Both the position numbers and the translations under genes were made by a program. Positions 33,588 through 46,275 of a stretch of 64,000 nucleotides of DNA are shown one piece after another. How positions within the stretch are numbered: position 1 is the first letter of the stretch; each line of letters starts with the position of its first letter. Under the pieces are notes generated by a model, which was given only the letters and a program-made list of their open reading frames with translations, did no database searches and was not told where the DNA came from. The DNA lies in the NCBI RefSeq assembly GCF_002575655.3, contig NC_053038.3:143422885-143486884 (forward strand). Reading direction: 5' to 3'. The stretch is from Aegilops tauschii subsp. strangulata (lineage: Eukaryota > Streptophyta > Magnoliopsida > Poales > Poaceae).

Positions 33588-34828
33588 TGATACGTCCATT
33601 TTACATCATGTTTACCTACTGTTATTCATGATGTTTTTATCCCTAATAATGCTTTTTAGAGTAATTCTAATGCCTTTTCTCTCATAATATGCAAGGTACA
33701 CACAAAGAGGGAGAATTCCGGCAGCTAGAAATCTGGACCTGGAAAGGCTACGTCAGCCACCTATTCTGCACAACTCCAAATGAGCTGAAACTTCACGAGG
33801 ATTTTTTATGGAATAAATATGAAATACTGGAGCAAATAACCACAGGAGGGGGCCACCTGGTGAGCACAAGACACCAGGGCACACCTGGCCCCCCAGGCGC
33901 GCCCTGGTGGGTTGTGCTCAGCCCAGCCCACCTCCGGTGCCCATCTTCTGGTATATAAGTCATTTTTACCTAGAAAAAAATAAGAATATGACTTTCGGAG
34001 CGGAGCACTGCCGTCTCGAGGCGGAACTTAGGTAGGAGCACTTTTGCCTTCCGACGGAGCGATTCCGCCGGGGAACATCCCTTCCGGAGGGGGAAATCAT
34101 CGTCATCACCATAACCAACAACTCTCCCATCTTGTGGAGGGCAATCTCCATCAACATCTTCAACAACACCATCTCCTCTCAAACCCTAGTTCATCTCTTG
34201 TGTTCAATCTGTGTACCGGAACTATAGATTGGTGTTTGTGGGTGACTAGTAGTGTTGATTACATCTTGTAGTTGATTACTATATGGTTTATTTGCTGGAA
34301 GATTATATGTTTAGATCCATTATGCTATTTAATACCCCTCTAATCTTGAGCATGTTTATCACTTGTGAGTAGTTACTTTTATTCTTGAGGTCACGTGAGA
34401 AATCTTGTGAATTTGATATGTGTTTGATATTTTGATACTATGTATGTTGTGATTCCCTTAGTGGTGTCATGTGAACGTCGACTACATGACACTTCACCAT
34501 ATTTGGGCCTAAGGGAATGCATTGTGGAGTAGTTATTAGATGATGGGTTGTGAGAGTGACAGAACCTTAAACCCTAGTTTATGCGCTATTCCATAAGGGA
34601 CTGACTAGATCCAAAAGTTTAATGCTATGGTTAGAATTTATTCTTAATATTTTCTCGTAGTTGCGGATGCTTGGGAGGGGGTTAATCATAAGTAGGAGGT
34701 TTGTTCAAGTAAGAACAGCACCTAAGCACCGGTCCACCCACATATCAAATTATCAAAGTAGCGAACACGAATCGAATCAACATGATGAAAGTGACTAGAT
34801 GAAATTCCCGTGTACCCTCAAGAACGCT
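33588..34828 (+). repeat. E4 left LTR, first part
   Basis: It starts TGATACGTCC. A TATATAA box lies at 33952-33958. It ends at the ACGCT target site of E5. Confidence 0.8.
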
Positions 34829-35646
34829 TGATGTTGCTTGAAGCTACGTCGGTATTTCATCAAAGAGGAAGGGATGATGCAGCACAGCGGCGGTAGGTAT
34901 TTCCCTTAGATATGAAACCAAGGTTATCGAACCAGTAGGAGAACCAAGCAACACAACGTAAACAGCCCCTGCACACAGATAACAAATCCTTGCAGGCCGA
35001 CGTGTTAAAGGGGTTGTCAATCCCTTCCGGGTACGGCGCCTCAAGATAGGCAAACAGACATGAGGTAAAATTGTAGTAGATTGATAGATCGAACGGCAAT
35101 AAAATAAATAAGAATAAATTGTAGCAAGGTATTTTTTGTATTTTTGGTTTAATAGATCTGAAAATAAATGCAAAGGAAAAGTAGATCGCAAAGGCAAATA
35201 TATGAGAAAGAGACCCGGGGAACGTATGTTTCACTAGTGGCTTCTCTCGAGAAAAATAGCAAATGATAGGTGAACAAATTATTGTTGGGCAATTGATAGA
35301 ACTTCAAATAATCATGAAGATATCTAGGCAATGATCATTATATAGGCATCACGTCCAAGATTAGTAAACCGACTCCTGCCTGCATCTACTACTATTACTC
35401 CACACATCGACCGCTATCCAACATGCATCTAGTGTATTAAGTTCATGGAGAAAAGGAATAATGCAATAAGAACGATGACATGATGTATACAAGATCTATC
35501 TATGTAGAGATAGACCCGATCGTTTTATCCTTAGTAGCAACGATACATACGTGTCGGTTCCCCTTCTGTCACTGGAATCAATCACCATAAGATCGAACCG
35601 ACTACAAAGCACCTCTTCCCATTGCAAGATAAATAGATCAAGTTGG
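34829..35646 (-). repeat. E5 3' LTR, first part
   Basis: It begins TGATGTTGCTTGAAGC and is interrupted by E6 after GTTGG (35642-35646). Confidence 0.85.
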
Positions 35647-35855
35647 TGTTTGTGTACAAAAGTAGGGGCACTCCTTTTTACCCATTTACTTGTGCACGGG
35701 CAGTCAGAGCCACGCCCACGACCACACTGAGCAGAGCAGAAGAGAGGAGCCGGAGCACAAGGCGACCAGAGGCAACGCCAAGACCAGAGACATAAAGAGC
35801 AAGAGGGCGAGGTGGACTCCCTCGGCGAGACCCTTGCCGGGGCAGCCTCTGTAGC
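35647..35855 (+). repeat. E6 5' LTR, first part
   Basis: It matches the start of the right LTR (50198). It begins TGTTTGTGTAC where the right copy has TGTCGGTGTAC. Confidence 0.85.
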
Positions 35856-38800
35856 TGTCACGCCCAATATGCGATACTATCCTAAAGAGACTCGAAGGTC
35901 CTACCAAGGATAGAACCGCATACTGACACGCTTTTGCAAGGTGGATATCATTACATCAACATTACATAATAGAAGGGGGTACATACAAGGCATACAAATG
36001 CCGCAAGAATACATCAATACATCATACATAAGATCAACATCCGACTACGGATGAAACACAAACAGAAGCTCAAACGACATCCACCCTGCTAGCCCAGGCT
36101 GCCGACCTGGAACCTATCCCCTGATCAAAGAAGAAGCAGAAGAAGAACTCCAAAACAAGTAACATCGCTCTCGCGTCATGATCATCGCAAAACATGTACC
36201 TGCAACAGGTGTTGAAGTAATCTGTGAGCCACGAGGTCTCAGCAATCCCATTACCATGGGTATCAAGACTAGCAAAGCTTAATGGGTAAGGAAGGGGTAA
36301 AGTGGTGCGGTAGCAGCAGCGACTAAGCAAGTATGGTGGCTAACATACGCAAATAAGAGCGAGAAGAGGAGCAACGGAACGGTCGTGAAGCTAGCAATGA
36401 TCAAGAAGTCATCCTGAACTCCTACTTACGTCAAACATAACCCAGAAACCGTGTTCACTTCCCGGACTCCGCCGAGAAGAGACCATCACGGCTACACACA
36501 CGGTTTATGCGTTTTAATTAAGTCAAGTGTCAAGTTCTCTACAACCGGATATTAACAAATTCCCATCTTCCACATAACCGCGGGCACGGCTCTCGAAAGT
36601 TTATACCCTGCAGGGGTGTCCCAACTTAGCCCATTATAAGCTCTCACGATCAACGAAGGATATTCCTTCTCCCGGGAAGACCCGATCAGTCTCGAAATCT
36701 CGGTCTACAAGACATTTCAACAACGGTAAAACAAGACCAGCAAAGCCGCCCGATGTGCCGACAAATCTCGATAGGAGCTGCACATATCTCGTTCTCAGGG
36801 CACACCGGATGAGCAAGACATCGGGTTGGCATAGACCCTGGTTGCCCAGGGGGCGCCAGACATCGCTCGGTTTGGACCAGCACTTGGAGAAGCACTGGCC
36901 CGGGGGAGTTAAAATAAAGATGACCCTCGGGAGCGCGACTCCCAAGGGAAAAAGGCTAGGTGAGGCAAATGTAAAACCAAGGTTGGGCCTTGCTGGAGGA
37001 GTTTTATTCAAAGCGAACTGTCAAGGGGGTCCCATAAATCACCCAACCGCGTAAGAGACGCAAAATCAAGGAACATAACTCTGGTATGACGGAAAGTAGG
37101 GCGGCAAGAGTGGAACAAAACACCAGGCATAAGGCCGAGCCTTCCACCCTTTACCAAGTATATAAATGCATTAATTAAATAAGAGATATTGTGATATCCC
37201 AACAAAGTCCATGATATCCATGTTCCAACATGGAACAAACTTCATCTTCACCTGCAACTAGCAACTCTATAAGAGGGGCTGAGCAAAAGCGGTAACATAG
37301 CCAAACAACGGTTTGCTAGGAAGGGTGACAAAGGTTAGAGGTTGACATGGCAATTTGGGAGGCTTGAAGAGCAAGTGATAGGTAGCGCAGCATAGCGATA
37401 GAACGAAGCAACTAGCATAGCAATGATAGTAATGAGATCCAAGGTTACGGTCATCTTGCCTGAAATCCCGCTAGGAAGAAGAACGAGTCCATGAAGAAGA
37501 TGAAGCCACGAAGACGAACGAATCCTCACGATCGCAACGAAACAGGAACTAACGAGAAGGAGCACAACCGGAAGAAGCAAACAACACGGTAAACACTCAA
37601 CACATAAACAAGACATGATGCTCAACCAAGTATGATGCATAACAAGGCTACATAAAGCTACTCATGGCAAGATATGATGCATACAAGAACAACACATCAA
37701 AGCAAGTTTAAATGAGGCCGGAAACAACATAGATCAATTCCGGTAAGTCCTCGTATGCAAATTTCGAAATTGGTACAGATCTGAATAAACCTTATGTTCA
37801 ATTTGTTAAACAGAAAGTTAAGATGCACCAAGATGATCTACACGAAATTCTAGTCAAGTTACATATAAAGTTCATTAAATTCGGAGCTACGGCCTAGAAG
37901 ATATGAGCAAAACAAGTTAAACATGGCATTGATGCAAAATGAATTCAAACATCAAACGAACACCTCAGAACAAGGATGCAGCAAGGTAATATGAAACTAC
38001 ATGCAAACTAAGCAAGTTTCATATAGAGCATGCTCAAAACGGAGCAACGGTGCAACACATACACTCCAAACAAGATATAGCAACAATCTGTCCAAAACAG
38101 CAACTAGGCATATTGCAAACATGAAAACAATATGCTACAGCACCTCAACGGGAAAAAAAGGCATGGACATGTACAGGTAAAGCATGACAAAACATGAACA
38201 CTGAGATATCTCCAGAAACCACTAGAACATGCTCAAAAGGACATGGCAAGATTGCAAATAATAACAGATTCACAGATTTGGCAGAAAATCACTGGACATG
38301 GCAGAAATAACATCAGGTTGCTATGTTTAGAGCTATCAAACAACATGCTACGGGAATATATCATGGAAAAAAAAGGCATGACATGAATCTACTAATTGCA
38401 CAGAACAAAGTTCCCTTACTGATCACGAGCCAAAAAGGCACAGAAGATATGATGGCACCCATGTAAACATAGCAAGTTTCATAAACAGATTCAGATTTGG
38501 CAGAAAAACTGAGCATGGCATAAACAGAATTATGAAGGCATCTTTGCGAGTTCAAATCACTCATCCCCAAGTATCTCATGGCATTTGAAGAAATCCAACA
38601 GTAAGATGGCATAATTAAGAAGTTAAGAATGGCAAGAGCAAGTTCATAGGGTGCATGTATCACTAGCAAAACATATGGCAAAACTGAACTTAATGTTAAC
38701 AGGCTGACAGCAACATTATTTAGCAAGTTTGGAGCATGATAACAACAAGCTACAGCAGGCTACAAATGCAAACCAAGGCATGGATGGATATAGCATAACA

Positions 38801-40359
38801 TGAGTAACAAAACATCCTTAGGGAATATCTCCAGATTATGCATGGAACTCATAGTAGCAGCAAGTTAACATGGCATCACAATGTTACAGCAACAGACTTT
38901 GCAGAAAAACTGTCACAGAAATCAGCAACATCATGGAGGCTACTTTGCATGCTTGTGGTAGTCACCACATAGATCAAAAAAATACAAGACAATCACCCCT
39001 GTAAAGGTGGCATGATGTAGTTCAAAACACATGTAGAGCTCATGCCCAAAGGATGCACACACAAAATGCAACGAAAATACCAAATCAGCAAGTTCTGATA
39101 ACAGACAGCAGGTTAACTGCATATAGCACTCTTGCAACGATGATTAGGGAATCAAGATGGACACAAAAAAGCATGGCATAATGGAAATAAATGAATAGCA
39201 TCTCATGATGAACATTTTGATATATCACACGCACAAATCGGAGTAGCACACATGAAGTTACGGCATGACGAACAGAGCAACATAATGCAATTTTTCAGGG
39301 ACTTGGAAGAAATCGTCCTCGGGGAAAGTTGGACGGGGCGGTTCGGGGACGAGGAGATTCGGGACGGCGGGGGCGTTTGGTTAGTGGTGGTGGTGGATCT
39401 CATCTAGATCCGAGGGACCTCACCGGAGTTGGTCGGGGAGGTGGCCGGAGATGGCGGGGAAGAGGCGGAGGAGGCGGATCCGGTGCCGGGGAGACCTCCT
39501 CCGGCCGGATCCATGGCCGCCGGGGTCGGGGCGGACGACGGCGCTCGGAGGCGGCGGCTCCAGCGGCATGGCGGCGAAGACGGGCGGCGGGGAGGCGCCG
39601 GCGACGAGGCGGTGGATGGCGGGGCGGTTCCCGGCGCGGGGCGGCGAGGCCGCGGGCGGAGCGATGGGCGGCGGAGACGCGGGCTCCCTCGGGCCCGGCA
39701 GCGGAGGGAGGAGAGAGATGGCCAACGGGCCGACGTGGCGGCTTCGGATTGGCCGGCGGCGACGGGCAGAGGTCGTGTCCGGCGCCGGGCGGACACGTCC
39801 GGTGGCGCGGAGGAGCGGGGCTAGGGTTTCGTCCGCGAAAATGGAGGGGAGGGCCTTTAAATAGGTAGAGGGAGTTAGGAGAGTCCAAATGAGATGTGGT
39901 TTTCGCCCACACGATCGTGATCGAACGACCGAGAGCATGGAGAGGGTTAGGATGGGCTAGTGGGCTGTCGTGAAGGGGTATTGGGCTGCAAGACAAAAGG
40001 GGCTTTCGGGCTACGCGGTTAACCGTTGGGGCATCAAACGACCTCCAAAATGAACGAAATTTGACGGGCGGTCTACCGGTGCTATACCAAGGCCACTCAG
40101 CAAATCTCGGACCATTCCGAGAATGTTTTTCTCCCACTCACGAAACAAGGTCTGAGAGGGGCGACGGGCGCGTGCGAGAGTGTCGGATCGCGAAACGGAC
40201 AAGGGGGAAAAGGACCGGATGCAAGTTTTGAAAATATGAGGATGCAATGCAGATGAAATGCACATGATGACATGGCAAGATGCAACACGCAATCAAATGA
40301 CATGGCAACAACGACAAATAACTGGAAGACACCTGGCGCAATGAATCCGGGGCGTTACA
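35856..40359. mobile_element. E7: solo LTR, Sukkula-like LARD
   Basis: A 4504-bp insert with ends TGTCACGCCC and GGGGCGTTACA, flanked by GTAGC (35851-35855) and GCAGC (40360-40364), a TSD with one change. It has no second LTR, PBS, PPT or coding domain, so it is a solo LTR left by recombination between two LTRs. Its first bases (TGTCACGCCCAATATGCGAT) and its length resemble the barley LARD Sukkula as I remember it. A GC-rich block (39330-39870) gives long open frames on both strands that I do not regard as genes. Confidence 0.7.
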
Positions 40360-41327
40360 GCAGCCCCGGCTAGAGCCTTGCCGAGGCAACTTTCCCGACA
40401 CTAGCAGAGCAAGCCACCCTTGAGCCCGCGGGATCCATCACCACCTACCAACCACATTGGAACCAAGGCTCGGGAGGCGCCTCTGTGGTGGCATGCAGAT
40501 CTTCGTCAAGATCATAAACACACAAGATCAGATGAGGACCAGAAGACGACGATCCTCGGCGGGGTCCTTGCCAAGGAAATCCACGAGACCCCGGCAAGAC
40601 GCTTGCCGGGGAAGACCACGATGCCACGGAAAGACCCTTGCCGAGGCCCCGGCAAGGCCCTTGCCAAAGACACCTATAGGGCCGCGGCCAGACCCACGTC
40701 TGGCAAGGCTCCACCACCGTCCCCATGCAGCTGCCAGCTTAACCAGCTGGGCAGGCACCTGTGTGGCGACGAGCGGCCTCTACACCGACCCAGCGAGCAC
40801 CTGCGTGGTGGCATGCATGCCTTCCTAAAGGCTCCACCACCACGCCATCCCAGCGGCCAGCCAACATGGCCCAGACGCCTCGTCGGCCCGGACGCGTGTT
40901 GAAGCCAGGTGAGGCGGCGACAGCTGGGACGTGCTTCCTTGCCGTCCTCGATAAAGCGAGAGGGGCACGTCAGCAGCGCATTAAATACGTTTGTCCGACG
41001 ATGCCGGAGGATAGACTCATCAACTATAGACCTTTCCACCTCCTGTGTGCCACTGTGGCAACCACTTTTTCCTATAAAAGGAGGCCCGAGGCGACCAGGA
41101 GAAGAATTCGGATCTTTTGGGCAAGTTGCACCCCGTAGCTAGCTCAAGAACACAAGAACACTCAAATACATCCACCAAAGTAGAACTAGGGTATTGCGCA
41201 TCTCCGCGGACCTAACCTGGGTAAACGATCCGCATTCTTCCTGTCAGACCCGCTCTTTGCACAACCCCGCGCCTGCCAACCGTAGAAGGGATCCCAGTGA
41301 TTCCATAGGTGTCGATTTCCTCCGACA
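40360..41327 (+). repeat. E6 5' LTR, second part
   Basis: It continues the E6 LTR to TCCGACA. A TATA box (TATAAAAG) is at 41073-41080, so the promoter of E6 survives E7 insertion. Confidence 0.85.
41073..41080 (+). promoter_or_regulatory. TATA box of E6 5' LTR
   Basis: TATAAAAG, conserved at the same place in the 3' LTR (51088-51096). Confidence 0.65.
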
Positions 41328-41331
41328 TCTT

Positions 41332-41349
41332 TGGCTCGCCAGGTAGGGG
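41332..41349 (+). other. E6 primer binding site
   Basis: TGGCTCGCCAGGTAGGGG begins four bases after the LTR. It resembles the E1 site (TGGCGCGCCAGGTAGGGG). Confidence 0.7.
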
Positions 41350-41401
41350 GCGCAGTTGTGAAAATCCGGTCTAGCGGTTAGCCTAGCAGTTCTTCATCGC
41401 C

Positions 41402-43340
41402 ATGGCTCCCGAGAAGAAGACGATCATGGTGATCGGTTCATTCAGAGCCGGACGGCCCGTACCGGTGCAGGTGAGCAGTTGGCCGGACGCGGACACGGCC
41501 CGAGGCGCGGCCCGCGAGCACCAACATCGCTCTGGCAGTCAGAGCCTGGTGAGCGGCGTCGTTCGTGCGCGAGACGACGAGCCGCACGCCTCCAAATCCA
41601 GAGACGGAGCTGGCCCCCCACAGGCGGCGCGGGGCCTTCCGTGGGCGGCGCCGTGCCTCCCACGGGCGGCGCGGCGACCTCCAAGACGCCTACGCCGGCG
41701 CCCACAGCGCGCTCTTCCCAGGGTGTGCGCGAAGAGCAGCGTCACCACGCTGGAGACCCCGGACGCCGCCGTCGGAAGAGTCATGTGCATCATTTACGGG
41801 ACGAAGGAGGCCAGCATGCCCGCCGAAGTGCTGGCGGAAATGGCGCACAGCCGCCGGGCCATGATAGAGCTCCTTCTAACGTGGTTAGAAGTCGGAGCAC
41901 ACCACGGTCCACGCAGCTTTCGCCGCCACCCACGCCAGCAGAAGCTTTGGCGCGCCCGCAGCTGCTCCTTGACTTCCCTCCTGCCACAGAAAAGCTCGAC
42001 AAGTGGAGAGCCACCATCCGGAGCCTCGTCGGTGTCGCCAACAAAGATGAACCGCGACCGGCGGGGCCCTCGGGTCGATGCTCCGTTGAACCACCGCACG
42101 CCAGCGGTGGAGGGGCCGGGGGTGCTGCGGCCACGGTGCACTTTCCTCCTCCACGCTAGCCACCGCGGGTGTCGGCCCGTCATGATGACGCTTGTGATAA
42201 CATTTCCATAGCGTCGTTCGACCCACGGACCCACCGCGACTAGCGCCAAGTTCTTCGGGAGAGAGCCCATGAAGATGCCCAAACCACCATCGAGCGCCGA
42301 CACGATACACGCCACCAGTCAGATAAGCGGGCGGGGTCCGCTGTGGACCACCCAGCACCGGGAGGCTCCGGCGGCCTACCTTACGAGGTGGGTTGCCCAG
42401 CCTTTACCCGTGAGCTGTGGCAGTTCCAGTGGCCGTCCCACCGCACGTTCAAGCCCGACGTCGGCGAGAAGTACAACGGCAAGACCCACCCATCGGAGTT
42501 CCTCGGCATCTACACCATCGCGATGCAAGCCGCTGGAGCTCGCGACGACAAGGTGCTTGCCAATTACTTCCCGTTGGCCCTGAAACCCAATGTCATGTCT
42601 TGGTTGATGCACTTGCCAGCGGATTCCATTTCTTCTTGGTCGGATATGTGTCATGAGTTCGTTGGTGCCTTCACTGGAGGCCACCAAGCTCATGGCCAGG
42701 CGAGTGATTTACATATCATCCCCCAAAAGGAAGGTGAAAACCTGCGCAAGTACATACAGAGGTTCAGCCATACAACATCCCGGATGTTCATCCTGCCGCC
42801 GTGATCAGCGTGTTCCATCAGAGTGTGCGTAACCGCAAGATGTGTGAAGAGCTGGCAATGAACAAGGTCAAGGATGTGGCCGAACTTTACGTTCTGGCTG
42901 ATAGGTGCGCTCGGGCTGAAGAGGGGAGGAAGTACCCCGGCGAAGAAGCCGTTGCGGAAACCAACTCTACCGACGAAGACACCGCCGCCCCGACGAAGAA
43001 GGGTCGGTGTCGCAACAGGAAACGCAAGGGCAAGGCCGTGCTTGCCATCGAGGGATCCCACGACACCAGCGCTGCCAAGAAGGCCAAGGCAGACGACCCC
43101 GGCAAGGAGATTGTCGGGTCCGCCGCTTGCCGGGCCTTGGCGGTTGCCGACAAGCCAGGAGGCTCCGACAAGTAGTACTGCAAGATCCACCGCACCAAGG
43201 GCCACGACCGACAGAACTGCCGACAAGTCGAGCTGCTTGCTGAGAAGCAAAAAGCTGAGTATGAGAGGCGGGACAAGGAGAAGGGTCAGGATGGCGCCGA
43301 AGGATCCGGCAAGAAGCGTGGCGGCCAAGGAGGTCGCCGC
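41402..43340 (+). pseudogene. E6 gag
   Basis: The start is ATG 41402 (MAPEKKTIMVIGSF). The N-terminal part is GC-rich and probably frameshifted. The capsid-like core is at 42343-42804 (FKPDVGEKYNGKTHPSEFLG, NYFPLALKP, WSDMCHEFVGAF), and the frame changes at about 42800. A zinc-knuckle-like CKIHRTKGHDRQNC lies near 43180-43225, just after a TAG at 43173-43175. Gag would bind and package element RNA. Confidence 0.75.
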
Positions 43341-43529
43341 GGCAAGGATAGCTAGCAAGAGAGGCCCGCTCGGGGCCGCAACAAGAAGCAGGAAGATGAC
43401 GATCATGACTAGGACGACGAGTTCGGTGAGCATGAGTTCTAGAAAGCTACGGAGGCCATGTGCGTCGACGGTGGCGCCTCGCTGCATACCTCTCACCGCC
43501 AGCTCAAGTAGTGGGCACGTTAGATCACG

Positions 43530-44105
43530 GTGGCGGAGCCATCATTCGACGCTCAGAAGCCACTGAAGTGGTCCAGCACGCCTATCATCTTTGACACCGA
43601 GGACCACCCTGATCGCACAACTGCGGTCGGGTGTTTGCCATTGTTGGTTTCACCAACTATACGCAACCTCAAGGTGACAAAGATGCTAGTTGACGGCGGG
43701 GCCGGTCTAAACTTGATCTCGCCCGTTGTGATCAAGAGGCTGCAAATTCCTGATGGAGACCTCGAGGAGATGGGCACGTTTCAGGGGGTCAATCCAGGAA
43801 GGAGTCAGCCGAAGGGAAAGGTCACGCTGCCTGTGACGTTTGGAGGCGAGTTGAACTACAGGATGGAGAGGATTGTCTTAGATGTAGCCGAGATCCCCTT
43901 GCCCTACAACGGGATCCTCGGCCGCCCGACACTAGCCAAGTTCATGGCGGCGTCACATTACGCCTACAACACGCTGAAGATGCCTGGGCCGATGACCATC
44001 ATCACCGTCCCTTGCGACAAGAAGGATGCGCTGATCTGCGCCGACCTACTTTACCAGGAAGTAAGTTGCAGCAGCTGCCGCCAAGGCACTTGCTCCTGCC
44101 GCTGA
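43530..44105 (+). pseudogene. E6 protease
   Basis: An open frame of 191 codons with MLVDGGAGLNLIS as the aspartic protease active site and LPYNGILGRPTLAKFM downstream, closely paralleling E1 protease. The domain appears complete; the frame shifts after LLYQEV. Confidence 0.8.
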
Positions 44106-44298
44106 AGCCCCGGGAGGGAAGAAGAAGACTGGCAAGACCTCTCGCACCCACTCCGGCAGGCGCACCTCTTTGGAGTGTTGTGCTACCTTCGAGGACGTGT
44201 CAGAGAGCTCCACCGGCAAGAGCAAGAAATCCAGAGCTGCACCGCCAGAGACCAAGAAGGTGTCCATCAAGGAGGATGGCACAGGAGTGGCTTTCACC

Positions 44299-45870
44299 AT
44301 AAGCTCCACCCTCGACAACAAATAGGAAAGCGCGCTTGTCACTTTCCTATGGGCGAATGTTGATGTGTTTGCATGGCAAGCATCTGACATCCCTGGCGTT
44401 CCCAAGGAAGTGATTGAGCACCATCTTGCTGTCTGTCCCCATGCGCGACCCGTCAAGCAGAAGGTCAGGAAGCAAGCTTTGGAATGGCAGGAGTTCATCA
44501 CAGAGGAGATCAAGAAGTTGGAAGCGGCAGGCTTGGTGAGAGGAGTGCTCCATCCGACGTGGTTGGCCAATCCGGTGGTGGTGCGCAAGGCAAACGAGAA
44601 GTGGAGGCTGTGTATTGACTACACAGATATCAACAAGGCTTGTCCTAAGGACCCCTTCCCATTGCCGTGCATTGACCAGATTGTTGACTCCACGGCCGGG
44701 TGTGATCTGTTATCATTCCTCGACGCCTACTCGGGCTACCACCAGATCTTCATGACAAGAGAAGACGAAGAGAAGACAACATTCATCACCCCATGTGGTA
44801 CATATTGCTTTTTACGGATGCCTCTCAGGTTGAAGAGTGCTGGCTTGACGTTCGCAAGGGCGGTCCAAATTGGTTTTGAGCCCGAGCTACATAGAAATAT
44901 GGATGCTTATATGGATGACATAGTGGTCAAAACCAAGGACAAGGCAACTCTTATACAAGACTTAGAAGAGACGTTTGCCAACCTGCGCTAGATCAACCTC
45001 AAGTTGAACCTTGAGAAGTGTGTCTTCGGCGTTCCGTCCGGCAAACTTCTTGGGTTCTTTGTGTCGCAACGTGGGATCGAGGCAAACCCATACAAGATCA
45101 AGGCTATCGAGCAAATCGAGGCGCCCAAGCGGATCAAGGATGTGCGTCGGCTCACTGTCTGCGTTGCCGCCATGAGCAGATTCATCTCCAAGTCAGACGA
45201 GCGCGCCCTTCCCTTTTTCAAAATCTTGAAAAAGGTGGGACCAATGGAATTGACCCCAGAGGCCGAAGCGGCGCTACAGGATTTGAAGAAATACCTCTCC
45301 TCTACGCCGATACTAGTTGCGCCTAGACCACAAGAGCCATTGATGTTGTACCTAGCGGCAACGAATCAAGTGGTCAGCGTCACGCTAGTGGCACAGTGGG
45401 AGGTCAACGAAGAGGCAGTAGCAACGGAAGGACTGGCAGATGGCGAGCCAGAGATTCCCCCGGCAGGGCCCGGTGCCGGCAAGGCGAGGCCCCCGGCGGA
45501 GTTGGACGTTGGCAGGACAGGGCCTACGCGACCAAAAGAAGTGGTGCAAAAGAAGAAGATGATGCAACACCCGGTTTATTTTGTCAGCACCCTCTTGCAG
45601 GGGGCTAGGTCAAGGTACTCCGATGTGCAGAAATTGCTCTTCAGCCTCCTTATGGCCTCGAGGAAGTTGCGTCATTACTTCCAAGCACATGAAATCACTG
45701 TCGTCACCCGCCTCCCGTTGCAATGGATACTACATAATCCAGACACAACCGGGAGGATCGTGGAGTGGTCCTTGGAGTTGCCGAGCTTTGGTTTGAGGTT
45801 TAAAAGTACTTCAACAATCCAGAGCAGAGTCTTGGCGGAGTTCATTGCGGAATGGACCTCAACGCCCGAC
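44299..45870 (+). pseudogene. E6 reverse transcriptase and RNase H
   Basis: RT motifs: WRLCIDYTDINKACPKD, FLDAYSGYHQI, RMPLRLKSAG, and a catalytic YMDD box at 44908-44919. An in-frame TAG (44989-44991) precedes the connection domain (KCVFGVPSGKLLGF). RNase H follows (HPVYFVSTLLQGA, LRHYFQAHEITVVT). Another stop lies before the RT start (near 44322). With these stops removed from consideration the domain order is complete. Confidence 0.85.
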
Positions 45871-45899
45871 GAAGAAATCCAGGAGACCACTCTCCCCGG

Positions 45900-46275
45900 C
45901 AAGGAAGGAAGTCGCAACTGGATCATGTACTTTGACGGGGCTTTCCCGCTGCAAGGCGCCGGTGCTGGTGTGCTACTTGTCGCACCCACCGAAGAGCACC
46001 TCAAGTATGTAATCCAGATGCACTTTCCCAGGGAGATGTCCACCAACAACACGGCTGAATACGAGGGGTTGCTTGCCGGTCTCAGGATCGCGGCAGACCT
46101 CGGGGTTAAGAAGCTCATCGTCAGGCAAGTCAACAAAGATTATTAGAGCCCGTTGATGGAGGCCTACGTAGATGAGGTGAGGAAGCTGGAAGAGCGCTTT
46201 GATGGTATACAAGTGGAGCACGTTCCCCGAGCGGAGAACGACATCGCCGATTACCTATCGAAGCGCGTTACCTTC
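45900..46275 (+). pseudogene. E6 second (archaeal-like) RNase H
   Basis: The motifs WIMYFDGAF, NNTAEYEGLLAGL and ENDIADYLSK contain the Asp, Glu and Asp positions of the extra RNase H known from Tat-lineage elements. A TAG at 46144-46146 cuts it after VNKDY. Confidence 0.75.

Noticed and set aside
39329..40137. Long open frames on both strands in a GC-rich block
   Set aside because: They are open in several frames at once because of low stop-codon frequency, have simple Arg/Gly/Pro composition, and sit inside a solo LTR.
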